From contig NC_014230.1 in NCBI RefSeq assembly GCF_000196315.1, forward strand, positions 2,690,501 to 2,754,500: a DNA stretch of 64,000 nucleotides, written 5' to 3'. Position numbers and translations under genes: made by a program. Below, one piece after another: positions 50,901 to 57,705 of this stretch; the first letter of the stretch is position 1; each line of letters opens with the position of its first letter. The DNA is from Croceibacter atlanticus HTCC2559. Its GTDB lineage: Bacteria > Bacteroidota > Bacteroidia > Flavobacteriales > Flavobacteriaceae. The notes under the pieces are model-generated. The model did not search any database, was not told the DNA's origin, and saw only the letters and a program-made list of their open reading frames with translations.

Positions 50901-51598
50901 AATGTTGGTCTTTTATACAGATTGAAGTCTATTTCTGTCTTGCTTTTAAGTAAGCTTAATATATCTCTTAGTGCAGAGTCATCTATATTAGTAAAATCTT
51001 GTGTAATGCTTAAAATGTTACTACTGTCAAAGTAACTTGTAATTTCATTACTCATATCCTCCACAGGTACTACAAAGTCTGGAAAGCCAGTATTTATTGC
51101 GCTTTGAGGCATACCTCCAAATTTTGAATCTTCTGGATGCTGTACCAAGACTAAGCCACCTTCTTCCTTTATATAGCGTATTCCTCTAGAGCCATCACTA
51201 CCAGTACCACTTAATATTACACCTACAGCATTTTGCCTATATTCTTTAGCTAAAGATTCAAAAAGTATATCAATAGGTAAGTTAAGCTGTTGTCCTTTTG
51301 GTTTGTCTAATAATTTAAGGTGTTTATTTTCAATTACAAGATTCTTAGATGGCGGAATAACATAAATATGATTTCGCTCTATCTCTGTATTTTGCTGTAT
51401 TTCTGTAACAGGTATTTTAGTCTTTTTAGCTAACAACTCTGCCATAAGACTTTTATGGTCTGAAGATAAGTGTTGGACTATTAAGTATGTATAGTCACTA
51501 TCTTCTGGGACATTATAAAAAAAACTATTTAAAGCTTCTAAGCCACCTGCACTTGCACCTAAAGCAACAAGGATATGATTATCTGAAATACTATTCAA
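47996..51598 (-). CDS. CheB-CheR-PAS-histidine kinase fusion protein
   Basis: A 1200-aa cytosolic signalling protein. Order: CheB methylesterase (about 5-190; Ser16 in GASAGG, His in QHLSSDH, Asp in SGTGSDGS); CheR methyltransferase (about 205-475; RRIIRRMRIHQL, WDVACSTGEETYS, CRNLLIYFQ); a PAS-like region; a long coiled coil (about 640-720, repeats of the NEELLASNEELQ kind); two PAS domains (about 725-960); HisKA with SICSHDLKEP; and HATPase (about 1080-1200, DNGIGIEEID, GTGIGLAHC). No receiver domain, chemoreceptor or flagellar gene is near. The start is TTG, 32 bases upstream of nothing else; it stands alone on the minus strand. Confidence 0.92.
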   Translation of the reverse strand: MNSISDNHILVALGASAGGLEALNSFFYNVPEDSDYTYLIVQHLSSDHKSLMAELLAKKTKIPVTEIQQNTEIERNHIYVIPPSKNLVIENKHLKLLDKPKGQQLNLPIDILFESLAKEYRQNAVGVILSGTGSDGSRGIRYIKEEGGLVLVQHPEDSKFGGMPQSAINTGFPDFVVPVEDMSNEITSYFDSSNILSITQDFTNIDDSALRDILSLLKSKTEIDFNLYKRPTLLRRIIRRMRIHQLESLREYYKHLKNSKDEVDIIYKEFLIGVTKFFRDEEMWRLLENNVIPKLVADKQENDILKIWDVACSTGEETYSLAILFLEEIAKQKKNIELKIFATDISQFHLDIASKGEYSKSTLVNVDPKYLARYFKKDDDTFKIAETVRRTAIFSNHNILKDPPFNKVDMVMCRNLLIYFQNDVQQKVFNVLHFSLKLEGYLVLGSSESLGDERDNFDTISRKWKIFKNIKASRGLRTETLHASSDRKFRNKRRTNPDIVANSNMKQRKIEELLSSSILKQFNATSIYIDEDYNILEARGNFRKFANLPNSGFTTNLLKMLPEEFKIPLTTSIKRSKRLKDTQVISERIIFVNDDGQTAVDLRVLPILDDNSNKVTEFVVSLMDQNIESINETVIERTSISESATLRIKDLEEEIDLVQDELNKAIEDTEISNDKLLATNEELLASNEELQCTNEELQSVNEELNTINTDHIQKLDELSALNEDINNLLTSTNLGVIFLDAKLRVRKFTPAIKEHFDLYQADLGRHIDNFVVSFGENNTNNIVTNAERVINTGKVFEKKIISKNNRHFLQRISPYITTAGEINGAVVTFIDIERIHKSQEELRRNQAKFKDFYENDPVMHASISPDSGNIVDCNKIFYKTLGFKNKKEILNKSIFHFYNDQSKIKASDLINEIKNTGQIQNEDMTLVAIDGREIHVLLNSKLTKNIHGETITMGTLIDITALKETADKLAKRQLDLEMANNDLEQFVSICSHDLKEPLATIRFGSEMLDKNFSHQLESKGKEYIRYIHEAAGRLANQINALLEHSRIGQNSEKQDVDLKQVLDTVVMDLAKSINDCKAKISIAKLPTIKGYEVELRLLFQNLLSNALKYCKKGVTPDIRISYFKDNDHYIFSVNDNGIGIEEIDLENIFKIFNKIHRNDNIEGTGIGLAHCDKIVKLHDGKIWVDSQPGVGSTFHFKLKA

Positions 51599-51777
51599 TG
51601 GAAGACTTTGGTTAATAGTTAAAACAACTTAAATTTTAACGAATTAAAAATCAATACATTAAAATAATTAATGTGAAATTTTTAACACTAATAAATTCAA
51701 TTTACAATTTTTTTAACAAATGTAAATGATTAATTCATTTTTCGAGAAAAAAGGCATTTAATATAACTGTAAAGAAT

Positions 51778-51809
51778 AAAAGGCATCAAGAATATCTTGA
51801 TGCCTTTTT
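51778..51809 (-). terminator. Terminator after proA
   Basis: Stem AAAAGGCATCAAGA / TCTTGATGCCTTTT with a 3-base loop. The rest of 51599-51829 is AT-rich with no supported gene. Confidence 0.92.
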
Positions 51810-51829
51810 ATACATAATTTTAAATGAGA

Positions 51830-53029
51830 TTAAACTCTTACTTGTCCATCTCCAAATACATAGTATTTATTGGCTACCAATTGTTTAAGACCTAATGGTC
51901 CTCTGTGGTGCAACTTGTCTGTACTTATTGCGAGCTCTGCTCCTACACCCATTTGGCCGCCATCTGTAAATCTGGTTGACGCGTTATGGTATACTGCAGC
52001 GGTATCAATATTTTCCATAAAGTGCGTAGCAACGGCTTTATCTTCAGTTAGTATTGCACTTGAGTGTCCACCACTATAGGTATTTATTTTTGAAATTGCA
52101 TCTTCAATTCCATCTGCTTCTCCTATAGCAATTTTCATAGCTAAAAACTCTTCAAACCACACCTCATCTTTAGAGATTAAATCGCGCTCAGATAAGATAG
52201 CGTTTACATTTTTATCTACAATTATCTCAACACCTAAGCTAGATAATGTTTTATCTAAATCTTTTAATTTAGACTCGTAGTCTTCAATATTCTTATCTAC
52301 TAAAACTTTGTCTAAAGCATTACATCCTGAAATTTTATCTGTCTTAGCATTAATAATAACTTCCAGAGTTTTTTTCCAGTCTGCATCTTTATCTACATAT
52401 AAGAAGTTGTTACCTCTACCACTTACCAATACAGCACATTTAGCATGTTCTTTTACAAATGCAATAAGGCGTTCACCACCTCGTGGTACTATAAGGTCTA
52501 ATGGTTCTGTTGGATTTTTCAAGAACTCCTGAGTTTCTGTGCGGTTCATTACCAACATTTTAATCCAATCTTTTGGTAATTTGTTTTCTTGTAATGCTTG
52601 GTGCCAGCACTCAACCAAGACAACATTACTTTCATGTGCTTCTTTACCACCTTTAAGTAATATCTTATTATTGGCTTTAAATGCAAGTACTGCAGCCTCT
52701 ATAGTTACATCTGGCCTAGATTCATAAATAATCATGATGGTACCAAATGGTGCTGTTTTATTTACAATGTTTAAACCATTGTCTAACGTTGTATTAGAGA
52801 TCTCATTACTCACAGGATCATCTTGAGACTTTACTTCGGCTATTGCCTGTATCATCCCATCAATCTTTTTGTCATTAACAACTAACCTGTCATATAAGGC
52901 TTGATTGTCTTTATTAAAAGCATCAAGATCTTTCTTATTTGCAGTTAGTATATCCTCGCGTCTTTCATCTAAGATTCTCATCATAGATCCTAAAACGTTA
53001 TTCTTTAATTCTGTGTTTATCAATTTCAT
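51830..53029 (-). CDS. proA: Glutamate-5-semialdehyde dehydrogenase
   Basis: A 399-aa NADPH-dependent enzyme that reduces glutamyl-5-phosphate to the semialdehyde, the second step of proline synthesis. Recognisable parts: NKTAPFGTIMIIYESRPDV near residue 90, the catalytic Cys in DKISGCNALDK, and MGVGAELAISTDKLHHRGPL near the C-terminus. It is the last gene of the proC-proB-proA operon, 30 bases after proB, and is followed by a strong terminator. Confidence 0.96.
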   Translation of the reverse strand: MKLINTELKNNVLGSMMRILDERREDILTANKKDLDAFNKDNQALYDRLVVNDKKIDGMIQAIAEVKSQDDPVSNEISNTTLDNGLNIVNKTAPFGTIMIIYESRPDVTIEAAVLAFKANNKILLKGGKEAHESNVVLVECWHQALQENKLPKDWIKMLVMNRTETQEFLKNPTEPLDLIVPRGGERLIAFVKEHAKCAVLVSGRGNNFLYVDKDADWKKTLEVIINAKTDKISGCNALDKVLVDKNIEDYESKLKDLDKTLSSLGVEIIVDKNVNAILSERDLISKDEVWFEEFLAMKIAIGEADGIEDAISKINTYSGGHSSAILTEDKAVATHFMENIDTAAVYHNASTRFTDGGQMGVGAELAISTDKLHHRGPLGLKQLVANKYYVFGDGQVRV

Positions 53030-53059
53030 AGTCGTTCTTTCTAATTAAATTTTCCTTGT

Positions 53060-53851
53060 TTATGCGTAAAACTTGGTTCCGATATCTTTTCCTTCCAACA
53101 GCTCTACTATTACATTTTTACGCTTTCCGTTTGCTATAAATGTTGGAATGTTTTTCTTAGCAGTAGCCTTAGCAATCTTTAGCTTAGACTTCATTCCACC
53201 ACGTCCTTCGCCTTCAGATTTTTCTGAAGCTTGCACATATTGTTCTACATTTTCTTCCACATTTACTTTATCTAACTTTTCAGAATCATCATCATCTGGA
53301 TGACCTGTATAAAGTCCGTCTGTATCTGTTAATAAGATTAAGGCATCTGCATTTGTAAGCTCTGCTACTAAACTTGCCAATTCATCATTATCACTAAACA
53401 TTGACATTTTAAGTGATACTGCGTCATCTTCATTTGCTATAGGAACAATACCTTCATTAATTAATCCTTCGTAACAGTTTATCATATTTTCTCTATGCTT
53501 ACCTGGTGCAAAATCTCGCTTGGTAGCTAATACTTGTGCACAGCGCATACCGTAATCATGAAATAAACTATAGTAATGGCGCATCATACGAGGTTGACCA
53601 ACAGAAGAAAATATTTGTCTTCTTGTTGATGGGTCTGTTGCTTTACAATCTCCTAACACTTCCATTCCTGCAATGGCAGATCCAGATGATACTAATATTG
53701 GTGAAATATTATTCTCATATAATTCTGCTATTTGTCTTACGAGTTCGTTCAATACAGGACCTAATATGCGATTGTCTTTATTGGTCATCACGTTAGTTCC
53801 TACTTTTATAACTACTCTCTTATTGTCCATGGTGTTTTTTTGAGTTTTCAT
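53060..53851 (-). CDS. proB: Glutamate 5-kinase (without PUA domain)
   Basis: A 263-aa amino-acid kinase that phosphorylates glutamate, the first step of proline synthesis. The nucleotide site is VVIKVGTNVM, followed by VSSGSAIAGM, ANEDDAVS and LLTDTDGLYTGHP, and GRGGMKSKLKIAKA. It ends after the kinase domain; the C-terminal PUA domain of the E. coli enzyme (367 aa) is absent, as in several other bacteria. Start at ATG 53851, 2 bases after proC; an internal ATG at 53830 is possible. Confidence 0.95.
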   Translation of the reverse strand: MKTQKNTMDNKRVVIKVGTNVMTNKDNRILGPVLNELVRQIAELYENNISPILVSSGSAIAGMEVLGDCKATDPSTRRQIFSSVGQPRMMRHYYSLFHDYGMRCAQVLATKRDFAPGKHRENMINCYEGLINEGIVPIANEDDAVSLKMSMFSDNDELASLVAELTNADALILLTDTDGLYTGHPDDDDSEKLDKVNVEENVEQYVQASEKSEGEGRGGMKSKLKIAKATAKKNIPTFIANGKRKNVIVELLEGKDIGTKFYA

Positions 53852-53853
53852 GT

Positions 53854-54654
53854 TTATTTTCCGAGTTCTGTTGCTCGATCGAATGCTGCATAAGCAGCTT
53901 CCTTAATTAATTCTTTTACGTTATTATCTTCCATTGAGTCTAAAGCTGCACGTGTTGTACCGCCTTTAGATGCTACGCGTTCCATCCAAGAATTTGGAGA
54001 AAGATCTGATTCATTAAATAATTTTACAGCGCCTTCAAAAGTTTGTGCTACTAATACTTTAGAATCGTTTGTGGTAAAGCCCATTTTTAGAGCAGCTTCC
54101 ATCATAGATTGCATAAAATAAAATACATATGCTGGACCACTACCAGAAATACCTGTTGAAGCATTTATGAAACGTTCATTTTCTACATGTATAGCTTCAC
54201 CAGTTGTATCTAAAAGGTTTCTTACCATTAGCAACTCAATTCTACTTATCTCTTTGGCTTCTGTAAAAGAGGTCATACCCAAACCAACTTTAGCTGGCAG
54301 GTTAGGCATAGCTCTTACTACTTTCTTTATACCTAAGTTTTCTTGTATACTATCAATAGTAATACCTGCCATTAGAGAGATAAAGATTTGGTCATTATTC
54401 ACCTTGTCTTTCATTTTCTCAAAAAGCTCTTCACTATGGTAAGGCTTTACGGCAATAAATACTGCATCTGCTTGTGGTAGGCAATCTTCTAGGTTGTTAT
54501 AGGTGTCAAAATGTGGAAATTCACTTAGCTCTAACATTTTTTCTGTTGAAACATCATGAATCATTAAATTTCTTCGGTTAAGGTATGGCGATTTTGCCAT
54601 GCCCTCTGCGTAGGTTAGTCCCATATTTCCTGCGCCTATTACTAATACTTTCAT
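53854..54654 (-). CDS. proC: Pyrroline-5-carboxylate reductase
   Basis: A 266-aa NAD(P)H enzyme, the last step of proline synthesis. It begins MKVLVIGAGNMGLTYAEGMA (Rossmann motif); VFIAVKPYH and the C-terminal STGISGSGPAYVFYFMQSMM and SKGGTTRAALDSM signatures are intact. The open frame runs 21 codons further upstream (to 54717), but the Rossmann fold starts at the ATG at 54654, so I use that. It is first in proC-proB-proA, an unusual but complete order that makes the whole pathway from one mRNA. Confidence 0.95.
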   Translation of the reverse strand: MKVLVIGAGNMGLTYAEGMAKSPYLNRRNLMIHDVSTEKMLELSEFPHFDTYNNLEDCLPQADAVFIAVKPYHSEELFEKMKDKVNNDQIFISLMAGITIDSIQENLGIKKVVRAMPNLPAKVGLGMTSFTEAKEISRIELLMVRNLLDTTGEAIHVENERFINASTGISGSGPAYVFYFMQSMMEAALKMGFTTNDSKVLVAQTFEGAVKLFNESDLSPNSWMERVASKGGTTRAALDSMEDNNVKELIKEAAYAAFDRATELGK

Positions 54655-54820
54655 ATCTATTTTTAAAAGTTCAGTACATAGGGTGCAATGACTGTGCGAG
54701 GATGCCAAAACCACCATTAATAGGAGGTTATCAAATTATGATTCACGCTTAGACTACATATAGCTACTGCTAAGGACAAATGATAAAGAAGTGTTAAATT
54801 ATATTGCAGAATTGCTATAA

Positions 54821-54844
54821 TGGCACATAATTAATTAAGTGCCA
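54821..54844 (-). promoter_or_regulatory. 24-bp near-palindrome upstream of proC
   Basis: TGGCAC-ATAATTAATTAA-GTGCCA: 6-bp GC-containing arms with an AT-rich, almost symmetrical centre. It lies 167 bases before the proC start and 23 bases beyond the pepD terminator. It has no T-run, so it looks like an operator rather than a terminator. The rest of 54655-54866 holds no exact TAnnTTTG element and no supported gene. Confidence 0.4.
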
Positions 54845-54866
54845 TATTTAGCTGAAATTATGGCAG

Positions 54867-54910
54867 AAAAAAGCCCGATACTATATTTATAAACTTAGTA
54901 TCGGGCTTAA
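54867..54910 (-). terminator. Terminator after pepD
   Basis: Stem AAGCCCGATACTA / TAGTATCGGGCTT with a 13-base loop; on the minus strand it is followed by TTTTT. Confidence 0.92.
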
Positions 54911-54929
54911 CCTATAATGTCTCAAGAAC

Positions 54930-56393
54930 TTATTTTATAGGTATTTCTTTTAAAACTTGTAATACCAATTCCCAATATTTCTTTGTTGAAGAAATACTAG
55001 CGCGTTCATCTGGACTGTGTGCACCTCTAATGGTAGGCCCAAAAGAAATCATTTCCATCTCTGGATAGTGCTGTCCTAAAATACCACATTCTAATCCAGC
55101 GTGACAAGCTGCAATATGTGCTTGCTCTCCATTATTTAAAGACTTGTATGTTTTATCAAGCACTTTTAAGATATCTGAATCCATATTTGGTTGCCATCCT
55201 GGATATTCTCCAGAAAACTCAACTACAAATCCTGATAGCTCGAATGATGCTCTTAGTGCATTAGCCAAATCAGTTTTTGATGACTCCACAGAAGATCTTG
55301 TAAGGCAAAGCACTTCTACCTCACCGTTTCCTAAGGTTATCCTTGCTATATTATTAGAAGTTTCAACAAGGTTTTCAATATCTGGACTCATTCTATAAAC
55401 ACCATTATGTGCGGTGTAGATACTTCTTAAAAATCCTTCTTGCACACCTAGATCCATAATTGTCTCAGGAGTTTCAATAGCTTCGATAACAACTTCTAAT
55501 TCTGGCTCAAGAGTTTTATACTCAGTTTTTATGGTGGTTGCTAAAACATTTAGTTCAAGTTCAAACGCATCTTTATGTATATTCTCAACAGCTACTTCTG
55601 CAACGCTTTCTCTTGGTATAGCATTTCTAAGACTACCGCCATTAATACTATGTATTCTCAAGCCTACATTTTCATAAGCATCAAACAGGAGTCTGTTCAT
55701 GAACTTATTAGCATTTCCAAGCCCTTTTATAATGTCCATACCGCTATGGCCACCTTGTAATCCTTTTACAGTAATCTTAAATCCAGACATATGCTCTGGA
55801 GTTTGTTCTTCATTATAAGTGCGTGTTGCTGTAACATCTACACCACCAGCACAACCTACGCCTATTTCATCATCTTCTTCAGTATCTAAGTTTAACAGTA
55901 TTTCACCTTGCAATACACCTGGCTTTAATCCTTGTGCACCTGTCATTCCTGTTTCTTCATCTATAGTAAACAATGCTTCAATTGGTGGATGTACAATTGT
56001 TTCACTTTCTAAGATCGCCATAATTGTAGCAACTCCTAAACCATTATCTGCGCCTAATGTTGTGCCCTTCGCTCTTACCCAATCTCCATCTACATACATC
56101 TCGATACCTTGAGTATCGAAATTGAAGTCTGTATCATTATTTTTTTGATGCACCATATCTAAGTGGCTTTGCATCACTACCATTTTACGATCTTCCATTC
56201 CTTTAGAAGCTGGCTTTCTAATTATTACATTTCCCACTTCATCTTCTAAGGTTTCTAAGCCTAAGCGTTCTCCAAAATCCTTCATAAATTTAATAACGCG
56301 TTCCTCCTTTTTAGAAGGTCTTGGAACAGCATTTAGGTCTGCAAAGTTTTTCCAAACTGGCTTAGGATCTAAGTTTCTTATAATATCACTCAT
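54930..56393 (-). CDS. pepD: Aminoacyl-histidine dipeptidase (M20 family)
   Basis: A 487-aa cytosolic dizinc peptidase that splits Xaa-His dipeptides such as carnosine and other unspecific dipeptides. Metal ligands lie in SHLDMVHQ, GADNGLG and DEETGMTG (catalytic Glu pair) and in the C-terminal HAGLECG and RGAHSPDE segments. The small lid domain with GGHSGMDIIKG (about 210-390) is intact. Length is typical. Single gene with its own promoter and terminator. Confidence 0.95.
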   Translation of the reverse strand: MSDIIRNLDPKPVWKNFADLNAVPRPSKKEERVIKFMKDFGERLGLETLEDEVGNVIIRKPASKGMEDRKMVVMQSHLDMVHQKNNDTDFNFDTQGIEMYVDGDWVRAKGTTLGADNGLGVATIMAILESETIVHPPIEALFTIDEETGMTGAQGLKPGVLQGEILLNLDTEEDDEIGVGCAGGVDVTATRTYNEEQTPEHMSGFKITVKGLQGGHSGMDIIKGLGNANKFMNRLLFDAYENVGLRIHSINGGSLRNAIPRESVAEVAVENIHKDAFELELNVLATTIKTEYKTLEPELEVVIEAIETPETIMDLGVQEGFLRSIYTAHNGVYRMSPDIENLVETSNNIARITLGNGEVEVLCLTRSSVESSKTDLANALRASFELSGFVVEFSGEYPGWQPNMDSDILKVLDKTYKSLNNGEQAHIAACHAGLECGILGQHYPEMEMISFGPTIRGAHSPDERASISSTKKYWELVLQVLKEIPIK

Positions 56394-56415
56394 GGTTTTC
56401 TGTCTTAATTTTTTG

Positions 56416-56423
56416 CAAAGGTA
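56416..56423 (-). promoter_or_regulatory. -7 promoter element TACCTTTG for pepD
   Basis: Exact TAnnTTTG match on the minus strand, 22 bases before the ATG. Confidence 0.65.
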
Positions 56424-56537
56424 TAGGTTATAAGATAAAAGAGATCATACTCACTTTAAAATTAAGGGTAGCTTGGTCTTTTAAAGTACAAGTTACTTTA
56501 TAAGAATTCGGTTAATATTACGTTACTTTGAAAAGTT

Positions 56538-57611
56538 ATGAAACGTCATCCCAAATTAATATTAGCCCTATTCTTACCTATACAAATACTAGGTATATTT
56601 ATACTTAGTAAGTTTCCTAACAGTGTAGAGCAATGGTATAGTTTAGGTCTTTATCAGTACTTGTCGTATTTAGAGCGTAGTGTTTTTGGTCTTCTTCCGT
56701 TTTCTTTTGGAGATCTTATTTATGCTCTTTTTATAATACTATTACTACGCTGGTTTTTTCTGAGAATTAAGACAAAGTTTAAACATATAAAAGTGTGGTT
56801 TATAGATGCTGTAGCTACACTTTCTGTTATTTACTTTATGTTTCAATTGTTTTGGGGATTTAATTACTACAGAGAACCCTTACATATTAGCTTAGGTATT
56901 GAGGATAATTATACAGACGAACAGCTTATTACACTTACCAATATTTTAATTGAACGCTCTAATGAGCTTCAGCTAAAACTTGCTAAAAACGATTCGACAG
57001 CCGTAGCTTTTAACTATTCAAAAGATACAATATACGATTTGGCAATTTCTGGATATTCAGACTTAAAAGAGAGTTATCCAGAGCTTAAGTATAATGCGCC
57101 AAGTGTAAAAACTTCACTATTTAGTGTACCGTTAAGTTACATGGGCTTTAATGGATATTTAAATCCACTTACAAATGAGTCTCAAATAAACAGCAATGTT
57201 TTACCCTATAAACTACCTACTACAATAAGCCATGAAATAGGACACCAATTAGGGTATGCTAAAGAAAATGAAGCCAATTTCATTGCCTGTCTAAATACTT
57301 TAAACCACAATGATATTTATATGCGGTATTCTGGGTATACATTTGCTCTAAGATATTGTTTAAATGAAATTTTTAGGAGAGATCCTGCTGTTGGTGTAGA
57401 CTTGCTGTTTAAAGTAAATTGTGGGATTATGGCTAATTATAATGAGGTTAGAAATTTTTGGCTGTCCTACGAAAATCAATTAGAGCCACTTTTTGCTCTA
57501 TTTTATGACGGATATCTAAAAGCAAATAACCAACCAAGAGGTATGGCTAGCTATAGCTACGTTGTTGCATTATTGGTGAACTATTATTCTGACGAAAAAA
57601 ATCTTTTATAG
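56538..57611 (+). CDS. DUF3810 membrane metallopeptidase-like protein
   Basis: A 357-aa protein with three N-terminal membrane helices (about 8-27, 58-77 and 90-112), then a large outside domain. It contains a zinc-peptidase motif TTISHEIGHQLGYAKENEANF (His232, Glu233, His236 and a Glu ligand in the following KENEA), which is how the DUF3810 family looks. A protease function is inferred from the motif only. It is a single gene; function in the cell is unknown. Confidence 0.86.
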   Translation: MKRHPKLILALFLPIQILGIFILSKFPNSVEQWYSLGLYQYLSYLERSVFGLLPFSFGDLIYALFIILLLRWFFLRIKTKFKHIKVWFIDAVATLSVIYFMFQLFWGFNYYREPLHISLGIEDNYTDEQLITLTNILIERSNELQLKLAKNDSTAVAFNYSKDTIYDLAISGYSDLKESYPELKYNAPSVKTSLFSVPLSYMGFNGYLNPLTNESQINSNVLPYKLPTTISHEIGHQLGYAKENEANFIACLNTLNHNDIYMRYSGYTFALRYCLNEIFRRDPAVGVDLLFKVNCGIMANYNEVRNFWLSYENQLEPLFALFYDGYLKANNQPRGMASYSYVVALLVNYYSDEKNLL

Positions 57612-57644
57612 AACTTCTTAACGCTTGTTAAAAAAATCTTAACG

Positions 57645-57659
57645 TTTCGATAATCGAAA
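57645..57659 (+). promoter_or_regulatory. 15-bp perfect palindrome upstream of the amidohydrolase gene
   Basis: TTTCGAT-A-ATCGAAA, 10 bases before a -7-like TATCTTTA (57670-57677) that precedes the ATG at 57706. Possible operator; the partner is unknown. Confidence 0.35.
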
Positions 57660-57705
57660 GTGTATCTTCTATCTTTATTGCAATTCAACTAAATTAAATT
57701 ACCTA

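Noticed and set aside
54655-54717. Upstream extension of proC (21 codons)
   Set aside because: The Rossmann fold starts at ATG 54654; the extension has no matching family sequence. It could only matter as a leader.
6097-54910. Hairpins as a dispersed repeat family
   Set aside because: Stems differ in sequence and each sits after a gene with a T-run; they are ordinary terminators.
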